DNA of 64,000 bases from Rhodothermales bacterium (GCA_039944855.1 JBDUXZ010000005.1:1-64000), one strand, 5' to 3'. Counted from the stretch's first letter, positions 35,052 to 43,689 are shown. Notes: generated from the letters alone by a model not told the origin. A program made the numbers and translations.

Positions 35052-36001
35052 GTCTCAGCACTAATATCATCCATTGCATTCCCCTGCGAAATATCGAACC
35101 ACACATACTCGCCGTGGCGACGGAACCACGTCAGTTGTCGCTTCGCATACCTCCGAGAGTTGCGCTTGATGAGCCGCACCATCTCCTCGAATCCGATCTC
35201 GCCTCGGAGATAGGCGAGGGGCTCCCGGTAGCCGATCGTTCTCAGGGGGTTTGGCGTCCGCTCGTTTACATACGGTTGCAGGCTGCGATTCTCTTCGACC
35301 AACCCGCGATCGAGCATCTCATCCACGCGCCGATTAATCCGGTCGTAGAGTTCCACCCGGGGGCGCGTTAGAACGCGCGGGGCAAAGCGGTGCCGGGATA
35401 CCGTCTTCTCTTCGTGATACGAAGAGAGCGGCTGCCCCGTATCGATGTAGACCTCTAGTGCGCGAACGACCCGCTGCGTTTTCGTCGCGTCCATCATGGC
35501 CGCGCTGTCCGGGTCGACCGCCTGCAGTTCTTGAAAAAGGATGTCCTCACCTTCACGATCGAGTCGATCCATCAAGGCCGTCCTTGTGGCAGTCGTCGTA
35601 GGTGGGATCTCAGCTAGGCCATGCAGCAGCGCTTCGATGTAAAGTGTCGAACCACCTACGACGATGGGGATTTTGCCGCGCTTCAGTATCTGATCTATCC
35701 GCTCAGTAGCGGCCTGTGCGAAGCGACCCGCAGAGAATGGCTCTGAGATATCCAACTCGTCGATGAAATGATGAGGGACCCGCTGGAGGTGTTTATGGTC
35801 AGGCTTCGCCGTTCCTATAGATAGTTGCCTATAAATTTGCCGACTGTCGGCCGAGACAATCTCTCCGTCCATTCGCTCTGCAAGACCTATGCTGAGCTCT
35901 GTTTTCCCGACGGCCGTAGGCCCGATGAGGGCAGGTATGACTGGTGCAGATTTTGACATTATTGGATCAGTAGATCGTAGTCTCCGAACGTACTGGGGCA
36001 C
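35042..36001 (-). CDS. miaA: tRNA dimethylallyltransferase
   Basis: MiaA adds an isopentenyl group to A37 of tRNAs that read UNN codons. The P-loop is in LIGPTAVGKTELSIGLA. The catalytic Asp region is VSADSRQIYRQLSIGTAKP, and QLTWFRRHGEYVWFD is the C-terminal tRNA-binding signature. The frame opens at 36001 (MPQYVRRLRST), but an ATG 14 codons later (MSKSAPVIPALIGPTAVGK, from 35959) fits family starts better. Composition is visibly lower in GC than neighbouring loci. It follows the FAD oxidoreductase after 28 bases or more on the same strand. Confidence 0.93.
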   Translation of the reverse strand: MPQYVRRLRSTDPIMSKSAPVIPALIGPTAVGKTELSIGLAERMDGEIVSADSRQIYRQLSIGTAKPDHKHLQRVPHHFIDELDISEPFSAGRFAQAATERIDQILKRGKIPIVVGGSTLYIEALLHGLAEIPPTTTATRTALMDRLDREGEDILFQELQAVDPDSAAMMDATKTQRVVRALEVYIDTGQPLSSYHEEKTVSRHRFAPRVLTRPRVELYDRINRRVDEMLDRGLVEENRSLQPYVNERTPNPLRTIGYREPLAYLRGEIGFEEMVRLIKRNSRRYAKRQLTWFRRHGEYVWFDISQGNAMDDISAETLQ

Positions 36002-36029
36002 CCGTTCTTAGTCTCGGCCAGGCTCTCGA

Positions 36030-37580
36030 TCAATACAGCGTCGGCTGCAAGTCCTGCATGATGACACGAGCGGCGTTACGACCTGAGGCGCCCATAATTC
36101 CCCCGCCGGGATGCGTGCTCGCGCCGGTCAGGTAGAGGCCGTCTAAATGGCTACGATATCCACTCATTTCCACGCTGGGTCGCATCATGAACATCTGGTC
36201 GAGCCCCATCTCTAAGTGCATCACGTTTCCCCGGAAGAGACCGAGCTCACGTTCCAGCCAGAGCGGGTGCTGGAAGAGCTGCCCGACGACTTTGTCTCGC
36301 GTGCCTGGGGCGTACTTCTCGAACGAAGTCAAGATGTCATCGGCTACGCGATCCCCGATTGTGTCCCAAGACTGTCCGTCTGCCAGTTCGTACGGGAAGT
36401 ACTGAGCCCACAGCCAGAGCACTTCGCCGCCCGGCGGAGCCAAGGAGTCGTCAACAGCACTGAAACTCATGCTGACGATAGGCGGGTCGGTGGCGGGATA
36501 CCCCTTTAAGTAATCCGCGTATGCGTTCTGGATATGTTGTCGGTCCCTGCAGATCAACTGCATCGCAACGCGGGCGTCGTCGCCTGGATGCGACGAATAT
36601 CTGATGGGCTCCGAGAGCGCCAGGCGCAATACCGCACCAAACCCATTACCTACACGGTACTCGTGCTTCGGCTGAGGGCGGAGCGACTCCGGCATGAGTC
36701 GCTCGATAGTCTCCAGAATGTGCGTTCCGGACAGGACGGCCTTAGAGGTGTACGCTTCGCCGTGTACTCGAACCCCCTTGGCCGTTCGCCCACTGAACAG
36801 GATCTCTTCCACCGGTGATGAGAGGAATACGTCGCCCCCGTGTGCCTCAATGTGGCGTTGGAGCGCTTGTGTCAGCATCCCCGATCCGCCGCGGGGCCGC
36901 GCCATGCCACCTTCGTGGTACAGCGGATGCCACAGCAGGAATGGTGCGGTCATAGGCTCCGTGGGCGGCGGCCCGGACTGCGCTGCCATCCACGTCAAGG
37001 GTGCTTTGATTTTCTCTTCTTTGAAGTATTGGTCGACGACGCTCCCGTAGGGCTGCAGGATCATGCTCAGTTGCTGCTGCCAAGCCATGTTTCCGCTCGG
37101 GCTAGCTATCATTTTATGCCCTAATTGTAAGGGGCCAGGAACTGCCAAAAACACATCCCGCACGGTGCGGGCAAAGGGTAGCCAATCGCTGACGAAGCGC
37201 CGATAAGCCTCACCTTCCCCTGGAAATTTCTCCTCAAGATGATGTGCCGTGCGATCCGCATCCCTGTAGAAGAAGACGCCGTCTTCATCTAAAAAAGGAG
37301 CATAAAACAATGGGTCTATATCGATATATTCTAGCCCGTAATTATTAAGTTTTAATTCTTCAACGATAGGCGTAAGCCTGATGAGGATGTGGGCACTGCC
37401 TCCTAGATCAAACTGGTAACCAGGAACAATCTCTTTAGTAGAAACAGCTCCTCCTGCGATATCCCTGCGTTCGAAGACGGCCACCTTGTGGCCGGTTTGT
37501 GCCAAATAGGCTGCTGAAATCAGCGCATTATGACCTGCCCCAATGATGATGACATCGTAATCCGTCGACTCGCTAGTCAT
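36030..37580 (-). CDS. CrtO/CrtI-like FAD-dependent oxidoreductase (possible carotenoid ketolase or desaturase)
   Basis: The 516-residue flavoprotein has an N-terminal dinucleotide fold ([20 protein letters not shown], then [20 protein letters not shown]). Its C-terminal FAD contact, [20 protein letters not shown], is characteristic of the phytoene-desaturase superfamily. The middle section with [20 protein letters not shown] fits the CrtO/PYROXD2 branch. CrtO makes 4-keto carotenoids, and Salinibacter-type relatives make ketocarotenoid glycosides, so a pigment role is plausible. No other carotenoid gene is nearby. The 5' half is markedly AT-richer than the rest of the window (the 37261-37400 stretch is well below 50% GC), which suggests transfer. 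It starts 14 bases after the recombinase stop. Confidence 0.82.
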   Translation of the reverse strand: MTSESTDYDVIIIGAGHNALISAAYLAQTGHKVAVFERRDIAGGAVSTKEIVPGYQFDLGGSAHILIRLTPIVEELKLNNYGLEYIDIDPLFYAPFLDEDGVFFYRDADRTAHHLEEKFPGEGEAYRRFVSDWLPFARTVRDVFLAVPGPLQLGHKMIASPSGNMAWQQQLSMILQPYGSVVDQYFKEEKIKAPLTWMAAQSGPPPTEPMTAPFLLWHPLYHEGGMARPRGGSGMLTQALQRHIEAHGGDVFLSSPVEEILFSGRTAKGVRVHGEAYTSKAVLSGTHILETIERLMPESLRPQPKHEYRVGNGFGAVLRLALSEPIRYSSHPGDDARVAMQLICRDRQHIQNAYADYLKGYPATDPPIVSMSFSAVDDSLAPPGGEVLWLWAQYFPYELADGQSWDTIGDRVADDILTSFEKYAPGTRDKVVGQLFQHPLWLERELGLFRGNVMHLEMGLDQMFMMRPSVEMSGYRSHLDGLYLTGASTHPGGGIMGASGRNAARVIMQDLQPTLY

Positions 37581-37594
37581 TTAACACGTTCGTT

Positions 37595-38551
37595 TCAAGA
37601 GAGTTTAATGTAGTCGGCAGCGCTGTCGCGCAGCTTGTCGCGCTGGTGGATGTAACCCATCGTCGTTTCGAGTCGCTTATGGCGTGCGTGCGTCTGCACC
37701 TGTTGCAGCGTGGCGCCCGCCTCGATAGCCAGGGTGCAGCCCGTATGTCGAAGTGTGTGGGCCCCGACGGTCGCATCGAGGCCGGCGCGGCTTGCCGTCC
37801 GGCGTACGACGCCATAAATACCATCGGGGGAGAGGCGGTTTCCTCGGCTGTCGTTTCGGCTCAACGACCGCCACAGCGGTCCCGATTCGATACCGTAATG
37901 CGCTCGCATGTCCTCAATGGCCTCGACGACGTGAGCTGGAATTTTTACGTATTCATCCGATCCGCCTTTGGTCCTCGGCAGGTCGAGCACCCAGTACGGG
38001 CCTGTCGTGTGCACGTGGCGCACATCCATCGCGGAGGCTTCCGAGCGGCGCAGCGCGCAGTGTATCATGACGAGGAGTAGCGTCCTATCTCGAACGGCAG
38101 CTTGTCCGTTCTCTGCCGTGGCTTCGATGAGGCGAGTGGCTTGCTCTTGTGTCAGAACCGTGATGGTTGTATTTGACTTCGCATTTCTATCGATCCGGCG
38201 CACGAGTTGCTTGTTCGCCGGATTGGCGTCTACGAGTCCGAGTGCTTCAAGCCAACTATAAAAACCCCTGATCGCTGATACCTTTCTCTGGAGTGTACTC
38301 GGTCGCAAGCCCGACTCTTGCAAATGCTGGAGGAAGGCGTTGAGGTGAACGAACGTTATAGCCCGTGCCATTCGCAGGGTGACAAACTCTGCATCGAACA
38401 ACTGCAACAGGTCGTTGCGGTATGCGCGCCGCGTCTGCTCGCGATCGAAACGAAGCAGGTAGACCGGCAGCAGGTCAGCGTCGAGTGCGGGGTCGTGCGG
38501 GGCGATGTCACCGCCGGAGGCGACGAGGCTCGTGATGGCGTGGTCTGTCAT
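37595..38551 (-). CDS. Tyrosine recombinase (XerC/XerD-like integrase)
   Basis: The 318-residue protein cuts and rejoins DNA through a phosphotyrosine link. An N-terminal SAM-like core-binding domain (about 25-110, YRNDLLQLFDAEFVTLRMAR) precedes the catalytic domain. All active residues are visible: Arg in CALRRSEASAMDVRH, Lys in RTKGGSDEYVKIP, His-x-x-Arg in HTLRHTGCTLAIEAGA, the second His in HARHKRLETTMGYIH and the nucleophile Tyr in the same stretch. The size is that of Xer proteins rather than large phage integrases. I start at the ATG giving MTDHAITSL, and a dif-like palindrome lies 24-51 bases before it. The next genes on the strand are the low-GC oxidoreductase and miaA. Confidence 0.9.
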   Translation of the reverse strand: MTDHAITSLVASGGDIAPHDPALDADLLPVYLLRFDREQTRRAYRNDLLQLFDAEFVTLRMARAITFVHLNAFLQHLQESGLRPSTLQRKVSAIRGFYSWLEALGLVDANPANKQLVRRIDRNAKSNTTITVLTQEQATRLIEATAENGQAAVRDRTLLLVMIHCALRRSEASAMDVRHVHTTGPYWVLDLPRTKGGSDEYVKIPAHVVEAIEDMRAHYGIESGPLWRSLSRNDSRGNRLSPDGIYGVVRRTASRAGLDATVGAHTLRHTGCTLAIEAGATLQQVQTHARHKRLETTMGYIHQRDKLRDSAADYIKLS

Positions 38552-38574
38552 GGCAGGATGAGGGTTGGAAGTTA

Positions 38575-38602
38575 AGGTGTGATAATAAGGGTTATCACGG
38601 GT
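38575..38602. other. dif-like palindrome next to the recombinase gene
   Basis: Perfect arms GTGATAA (38579-38585) and TTATCAC (38592-38598) flank a 6-base spacer. Taken as 11-base half-sites around the spacer, this gives the 28-base plan of Xer dif sites, with the inner ATAA and TTAT shared with E. coli dif. Outer bases match poorly. It could equally be an operator controlling the recombinase or the divergent membrane gene. Confidence 0.5.
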
Positions 38603-38698
38603 ACAAGGCAATATGCTGTTTTTTCCTACCCCTGGGCCTCGTCGCCTCGAAACCATTCGGTGAGCCGTGCTTTAGGCTTCACTCCTCGGCTTCCCCGT

Positions 38699-40090
38699 GT
38701 GCCTGTGTATCTACGCTTTCTCGAACTCCTCCGCCGCGTCCGTGCGAGCTACTGGTTCATTCCGTCGCTGATGGCCGTAGCAGCTTTCACGCTCTCCATC
38801 ATTCTGGTCAGCATCGACATCCGACTCGGACGGGGTTGGATCGACGACATCCCCTGGCTTTACGCGAACGAGCCTGAAGGGGCCCGCGCGATGCTGTCTA
38901 CGATCGCGGGCTCGGTGATCTCCGTCGCCGGCGTGACGTTCTCCATTACGATCGCGGCGCTCAGCCTCGCGTCCTCGCAATACGGACCCCGGCTCATCGC
39001 GGGGTTCATGCGGGACCGCGGCAATCAGTTCGTGCTCGGCACGTACACCTCGACCTTTCTATACTGCCTGCTCATCCTGCGGACTATCCGCGGTTCGGAG
39101 TCGGCTTCGTTTGTCCCGCACCTCGCGATTATCGTCGGACTCGTCCTCGCGATCCTTTCGGTCGGCGTGCTGATCTACTTCATTCACCACGTGTCGCAGA
39201 CGATCCGCGTCTCGTACGTCATCCATCAGGTGAGCCAGACGCTCAACCACCGGATTGACTCGCTGCAATCGTCGGCCGCGCAGCCCGCTTATGCCGTGGA
39301 CGGCGGCAAATGGCGGGATCTCCCTGAGGATTTCAGCGACCGCGCCGTGACGATCCGCTCGCGACGGGCCGGGTACGTCCAGGTGGTCAACGACGCCCGC
39401 CTTGTAGCACTCGCGGCAAAGCACGACCTGCTCATCCGCGTCCAGTCGCGGCCGGGGGATTTCGTCGTTGACGATGGCGAACTCCTCCGCGTGCTCGGCC
39501 GTGCGGCTGACGACGCCCACGTCGCTAAGCAGCTCGTCGGCACCTTCTTGCTTGGCATGCGGAGGACGGATTCGCAAGACGTCATCTCGCTGGTCCAGCA
39601 ACTCGTCGAAGTGGCTGCGCGCGCGATATCGCCCGGCATCAACGACCCGTTTACGGCGATCACCTGCATCGATTGGCTGACGGCCGCGTTTAGCCGACTG
39701 GCTGCGGAGGATGTGCCCTCAGCGTATCGTTACGATGATGGCGGCACGTTGCGACTCGTGTTCCAACCCGCGACGTTCGAGGAGTTTATGGATGCGGCGT
39801 TCGACCCACTGCGCGAATACGGTCGCGGGATGGTAGAAATCGTCGTCCGCCTGCTACAGAGCATCGAGTCGGTCGGCCAGCGCGTGACGATCCCACAGAA
39901 TCGCGACACGCTGAGCCGCCACGCGCACGCGATCTATACTGACGCACTCCATCACCTCACGCACGAGAGCGACCTGACTCGAGTCGAAACCCAGTTCCGT
40001 ATCACGATGGCCACCGTTTGGGGGAATACCGACGACGACAGCGCCTCGCTGCAACGCGTCCCGAACCTCCCCCAAGACTTCGCAGGCTGA
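38699..40090 (+). CDS. DUF2254 membrane protein
   Basis: The protein of ~463 residues has four N-terminal membrane helices (SYWFIPSLMAVAAFTLSIIL, MLSTIAGSVISVAGVTFSIT, a third around YTSTFLYCLLIL, a fourth around IIVGLVLAILSVGVLIYFI) and a soluble C-terminal half. The SSQYGPRLI and PGINDPFTAITCIDWL signatures mark the DUF2254 family, whose function is unknown. A longer frame begins at GTG 38579, but that lies inside the palindrome. I prefer GTG 38699 (VPVYLRFLELLRRVRASYWF), just before the family homology. Divergent from the recombinase. Confidence 0.85.
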   Translation: MPVYLRFLELLRRVRASYWFIPSLMAVAAFTLSIILVSIDIRLGRGWIDDIPWLYANEPEGARAMLSTIAGSVISVAGVTFSITIAALSLASSQYGPRLIAGFMRDRGNQFVLGTYTSTFLYCLLILRTIRGSESASFVPHLAIIVGLVLAILSVGVLIYFIHHVSQTIRVSYVIHQVSQTLNHRIDSLQSSAAQPAYAVDGGKWRDLPEDFSDRAVTIRSRRAGYVQVVNDARLVALAAKHDLLIRVQSRPGDFVVDDGELLRVLGRAADDAHVAKQLVGTFLLGMRRTDSQDVISLVQQLVEVAARAISPGINDPFTAITCIDWLTAAFSRLAAEDVPSAYRYDDGGTLRLVFQPATFEEFMDAAFDPLREYGRGMVEIVVRLLQSIESVGQRVTIPQNRDTLSRHAHAIYTDALHHLTHESDLTRVETQFRITMATVWGNTDDDSASLQRVPNLPQDFAG

Positions 40091-40139
40091 CGTGCTGTGC
40101 CTTCAGTGGCACTTTGCTACCAGTTTAATTCTTGGTTAG

Positions 40140-40150
40140 TGCAATAACAG
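40140..40150 (-). repeat. CTGTTATTGCA motif (minus strand) before the ThiD-like gene
   Basis: This is the 11-base CTG variant of the dispersed motif, read on the minus strand, in the 129-base gap between the DUF2254 and ThiD-like genes. With the copy at 35039 it forms an inverted pair around the miaA-oxidoreductase-recombinase-DUF2254 segment. A weak GTGCC/GGCAC hairpin followed by TTT lies just upstream of it at 40097-40112. Confidence 0.65.
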
Positions 40151-40219
40151 CAATACCGCATCGACTCCACTCCCGGCCGGTAACACGCTATCTTCTTTCG
40201 CTTTCCCGATCCTCTGCTC

Positions 40220-41098
40220 ATGCTTCCTGCCTCGAACCACCCGAACCCCTCCGCTGCTTCTCGGTCGTTCCGCCCGATTGCTGTTGGCGCGCTCTATCCC
40301 AGTGTCGAGCGCGGACTGGCCGCCGACCTCGCTGCCGCCCGCTCGCTCGGCGGCGTGGCGTACCCTGTCTGCACCCTCCTCCTCATGGCTGGCCACGGCA
40401 CGACGACTGATGCCACGGATGTCCCCGAAGACACGGTCCGCGCTCAACTCGAGCACCTCGCCGCGACGGTCCGGCCAAGCGCGCTGAAGATCGGTGTGCT
40501 GTCGTCCCACGGCTCGGCCGATGCGGTGTTGACCTTCGCAGAAGCATTCGACGGGCCTGTGCTCCTCGACCTCCAACTCAGCGGGCGGCACGGCGAGACC
40601 GTGCTCACGAGCCGCGGTATCGACGTCGTGATGGATCGCCTCGCGGTGCCGGACCTTGTGGTCATCAGCCGGTCGGACGCCGAGCCGTTGAGCGGCGGGG
40701 AGATTGCGTCACTCGACGACGCTCAGGTCGCCGCGCAACGGCTGGTCCGTCAGGGCGCACGGGCCGTCGTCATAAAATGCGGCCCCCTCCCTGCCCGGTT
40801 CTTCGAGACGGAACAGGGTCTCCCCTCTTCCGATCCCGAGGCGCCATTCAACGCCGACCTCTATTTTGACGGGGAGTCGTTCGCACTCTTCGAAGCGCCG
40901 CACCTCACCGACGGGCCGTGCGAGGCGGCTTCCAGCGCGTTCGCAATTGCGGCGCTCCGGGGGATGACGGACGGCAAGACGACGGAAGAAGCGCTCCAGG
41001 AAGCTAAACGGTTCGTAACGGAGGGCATACGGAACGGCACGAAAGAAGGAGAGACCGTTTTCTTTAATTTCGACTGGTCCAGGCAAGAGACTCATTAA
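40220..41098 (+). CDS. Divergent ThiD-like hydroxymethylpyrimidine kinase family protein
   Basis: The 292-residue product has the overall ThiD/PfkB-like ribokinase fold: AVGALYPSVERGLAADLAAA, SALKIGVLSSHGSADAVLTF and VLLDLQLSGRHGETVL are recognisable. The DGPCEAASSAFAIAALRGMT stretch takes the place of the GTGC anion hole and active-site Asp region. The substrate-side N-terminal motif of true ThiD (GSDSSGGAGIQAD type) is replaced by GALYPSVERGLAAD, and the GTGC element by DGPC. HMP-phosphate kinase activity is therefore doubtful. No thiC, thiE or TPP riboswitch is near. It may be a kinase for another alcohol or a regulator. A LacI-type regulator follows after 43 bases on the same strand. Confidence 0.65.
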   Translation: MLPASNHPNPSAASRSFRPIAVGALYPSVERGLAADLAAARSLGGVAYPVCTLLLMAGHGTTTDATDVPEDTVRAQLEHLAATVRPSALKIGVLSSHGSADAVLTFAEAFDGPVLLDLQLSGRHGETVLTSRGIDVVMDRLAVPDLVVISRSDAEPLSGGEIASLDDAQVAAQRLVRQGARAVVIKCGPLPARFFETEQGLPSSDPEAPFNADLYFDGESFALFEAPHLTDGPCEAASSAFAIAALRGMTDGKTTEEALQEAKRFVTEGIRNGTKEGETVFFNFDWSRQETH

Positions 41099-41141
41099 TT
41101 AGTTTAAGCCCGCCACCCTCCTTACCTCACCCTCGAAACTC

Positions 41142-42152
41142 ATGAAGCGAACGATCTACGACGTAGCCAGCGAAGCCGGCGTGGCGATCTCCACGGTCTC
41201 CCGTGTGCTCAACGGGTCGAGCGAGGTGTCGGAGGCGACCCGAGAGAAGGTGGAAGCGGCCATCGAAAAGCTGAAGTTCCGGCCGCAGCGGACCGCCCGA
41301 ACCCTCGCGCAGCAGCAGACGCACTCGCTCGCCGTCGCGATGCCTTCGTTCACGTCGCTGTTCTTCGTCGAGGTGCTGAAGGGGATCAAGGATGAGCTAC
41401 GGATGCACGACATCGACCTCCTCCTCTGCAATCTTGGCTCGACCGCACCGTACCACACCCTCGGGCGCTTCCTCCAACGCGGCGCCGTCGATGCCCTCAT
41501 GGTGATCTCGCTGCCCGTCGACGACGAGCTCGAAAGCGAGCTCTCGAAGCTCCACGCGCCGATCGTGCTCGTCGGCTCCCGCCGCGATGCGTTCGACTCC
41601 TATTTCTGGGACGAGGTGGCGGGCTCGGAGCGTGCCCTCGCGCATCTCACCGCGCAGGGGCACGAGCGCATTGGGTTCATCGCCGCGCACCCGTGGGATC
41701 ACAACGTCGAGAGCCGGGTCCACGGGTACCGGCGCGGGCTCGAAGCAGCCGGGCTCCCCTTCGACCCCGACCTCGTCGTGACCGGTGACACCACCAAGCA
41801 CGCGGGGTTCAGTGAGGAGGCAGGCTCCGAAGCGATTCACAAGCTGATGGAGCTTGCCGACCCGCCCACCGCGATCTGCGCCTCGTCGGACGTGCAGGCG
41901 TTTGGCGCGTGGGCGGCCCTCCGAGACATGGGGAAACGGGTCCCGCAGGACGTTGCCCTCATCGGGTACGACAACCTCAAGCTCAGCCGCTTCCTCGGGC
42001 TCTCCACCGTCGATCAGAAGATGTACGATGTTGGGCACCGCGCTACGAAACGGCTTCTCCACCGCATGGAGGCGACCACGGAGGAGCGGATTTCGGAATC
42101 GATCGAGCCCGAGTTGATCGTCCGTAGCAGCAGCGCGCCCGAGCTGTCGTAA
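41142..42152 (+). CDS. LacI/GalR-family transcriptional regulator
   Basis: The 336-residue protein begins with the LacI helix-turn-helix (TIYDVASEAGVAISTVSRVL, then NGSSEVSEATREKVEAAIEK). The hinge helix RPQRTARTLAQQQTHSLAVA and a periplasmic-binding-protein-like effector domain follow (FVEVLKGIKDELRMHDIDLL, GHERIGFIAAHP, AICASSDVQAFGAWAALRDM). It most likely represses or activates sugar-use genes in response to a small ligand. No sugar operon adjoins it: upstream is the ThiD-like gene and downstream purC, so its targets may be elsewhere. Confidence 0.93.
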   Translation: MKRTIYDVASEAGVAISTVSRVLNGSSEVSEATREKVEAAIEKLKFRPQRTARTLAQQQTHSLAVAMPSFTSLFFVEVLKGIKDELRMHDIDLLLCNLGSTAPYHTLGRFLQRGAVDALMVISLPVDDELESELSKLHAPIVLVGSRRDAFDSYFWDEVAGSERALAHLTAQGHERIGFIAAHPWDHNVESRVHGYRRGLEAAGLPFDPDLVVTGDTTKHAGFSEEAGSEAIHKLMELADPPTAICASSDVQAFGAWAALRDMGKRVPQDVALIGYDNLKLSRFLGLSTVDQKMYDVGHRATKRLLHRMEATTEERISESIEPELIVRSSSAPELS

Positions 42153-42196
42153 CAGGGTCCGGCGGTATCTTACAGCCCCGCCGACCAGCCACCCCG

Positions 42197-43192
42197 ATGA
42201 TGCCGTCCCGCTCCATTGATTCGCTCGACACGCTCCTCCGAAACCAGCTCGATCACTGCCTCGTCGAGACCGAACTCGGCACGCTCGGCAAGCGCTATCG
42301 GGGCAAAGTCCGCGACACGTACCGCACCGGAGACGGCCGGCTCGTGCTCGTCACAACGGACCGGATCTCGGCCTTCGACCACATCCTGCCGCGCCCGATC
42401 CCGTTCAAAGGGCAGGTGCTGAACCAGCTCGCCGCGCACTTCTTCCGCGCCACGCACGACATCGTCCCGAACCACGTGCTTTCGGTGCCGGATCCGAACG
42501 TGACCGTGGCCCTCGCCTGCGAGCCGATCCCGATCGAGTTCGTCGTGCGCGGCTACCTCGCCGGTCACGCCTGGCGGGTCTACCGCGATGGCGGCCGAAC
42601 GCTGTGCGGCGTCACGCTGCCCGACGGGCTCCGACAGAACAGCCGCTTCACCCGACCGATCCTCACGCCAGCCACCAAAGCGGCCGAAGGCCACGACGAG
42701 GACATCTCCCGCGAAGCGATTATTGAGCGCGGACTGATGGATGCCACTGTTTTCGACCGGATCGCGTCCTTCGCGCTGCGGCTCTTCAAACGGGGAAGCG
42801 AACTCGCGGCCGAACGCGGCCTCATCCTCGTCGACACGAAGTACGAGTTCGGGTTCGATGCGCAGGGTGATGTCGTGCTGATCGACGAGGTGCACACGCC
42901 CGATTCGTCTCGCTATTTCTACGCGGAGGGTTACGAGGAGCGCCTCGCCCGAGACGAGCCGCAGCGCCAGCTCTCGAAGGAATTCGTGCGCGAGTGGCTG
43001 ATGGAGCAGGGATTCCAGGGCAAGGACGGCCAGACCATGCCCGACCTTCCCGACGACTTCCGCGTGCTCGCCGCCAAGCGATACATCGAGCTCTTTGAGA
43101 CCGTGACGGGAGAGCCGTTCGAGCCCGATTCGCACTCCGATCCCGAGTCGCGGATTCGGGAGGCGCTCGCCGGTGTCGTACCCGGCGTGTGA
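42197..43192 (+). CDS. purC: Phosphoribosylaminoimidazole-succinocarboxamide synthase
   Basis: PurC joins CAIR and aspartate to SAICAR, using ATP, in purine synthesis. The 331-residue enzyme shows RGKVRDTYRTGDGRLVLVTT, DRISAFDHILPRPIPFKGQV, LACEPIPIEFVVRGYLAGHA and the SAICAR-synthetase signatures LILVDTKYEFGFD and LIDEVHTPDSSRYFY. Length fits the longer (yeast-like) form. It stands 44 bases after the LacI regulator and is followed by the toxin-antitoxin operators. Confidence 0.96.
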   Translation: MMPSRSIDSLDTLLRNQLDHCLVETELGTLGKRYRGKVRDTYRTGDGRLVLVTTDRISAFDHILPRPIPFKGQVLNQLAAHFFRATHDIVPNHVLSVPDPNVTVALACEPIPIEFVVRGYLAGHAWRVYRDGGRTLCGVTLPDGLRQNSRFTRPILTPATKAAEGHDEDISREAIIERGLMDATVFDRIASFALRLFKRGSELAAERGLILVDTKYEFGFDAQGDVVLIDEVHTPDSSRYFYAEGYEERLARDEPQRQLSKEFVREWLMEQGFQGKDGQTMPDLPDDFRVLAAKRYIELFETVTGEPFEPDSHSDPESRIREALAGVVPGV

Positions 43193-43228
43193 CGCGGCGG
43201 AACCGCCGTACCCATCATGCGTCAAATG

Positions 43229-43263
43229 TGCCACGTGTCACCCTTGATTATGCCACGTGTCAC
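43229..43263 (+). promoter_or_regulatory. Paired direct-repeat operator upstream of the Xre-RES genes
   Basis: TGCCACGTGTCAC occurs twice, at 43229-43241 and 43251-43263, in exact copies 22 bases apart, about two helical turns, with the CACGTG palindrome in each. The second copy ends 15 bases before the antitoxin ATG. Tandem sites of this kind are how Xre/MbcA antitoxins repress their own operons. Repeats are seen; binding is inferred. Confidence 0.75.
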
Positions 43264-43278
43264 TCACCGGACGACGCC

Positions 43279-43683
43279 ATGCACGGAACCTCCATCGGCC
43301 TCGAGGCCCGCTCGACCGACGACCTCATCGAGCGGCTGAAGCGCGGGCTCCCGCCGAGTGCCTTCGAGCGGCTCCGCGAGCACCTCGACCTCGCCTCCGA
43401 CGCCCTCGCCCACCTCACCGGCGTCTCGACGCGGACGCTCGCCCGCCGTAAGAAACAGGATGCGCCGCTCGCGCCCGACACGAGCGAGCGCTTGCTCCGG
43501 ATCGCTCGGCTCTACGAGATCGCCACTGACGTGCTGATGGGCGAGGCCGAGGCCCGGCGATGGCTGAAGGCCCCGAACACTGCGCTCGGCGGCCAGAGCC
43601 CGCTCGATTACGCCGACACCGAGCCCGGCGCACGGGAGGTGGAAGACCTGCTCGGTCGCCTCGCGCACGGCGTTTTCGTGTAA
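43279..43683 (+). CDS. Antitoxin of a RES-Xre toxin-antitoxin pair
   Basis: The 134-residue protein has an Xre-like N-terminal DNA-binding part (GLPPSAFERLREHLDLASDA, then LTGVSTRTLARRKKQ). The C-terminal toxin-binding MbcA/ParS domain (DUF2384) has the hallmark WLKAPNTALGGQSPLDYADT and GAREVEDLLGRLAHGVFV. It should block the RES toxin encoded 6 bases downstream and repress the operon through the direct repeats. The open frame extends 30 residues upstream, but across those operators, so the internal ATG is chosen. Confidence 0.92.
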   Translation: MHGTSIGLEARSTDDLIERLKRGLPPSAFERLREHLDLASDALAHLTGVSTRTLARRKKQDAPLAPDTSERLLRIARLYEIATDVLMGEAEARRWLKAPNTALGGQSPLDYADTEPGAREVEDLLGRLAHGVFV

Positions 43684-43689
43684 GCCCGC

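Noticed and set aside
38579-38698. Upstream start (GTG at 38579) for the DUF2254 gene
   Set aside because: It lies inside the palindrome next to the recombinase, and the added 40 residues lack family similarity.
40091-40219. TPP riboswitch ahead of the ThiD-like gene
   Set aside because: The gap is short and lacks the CTGAGA and related conserved elements.
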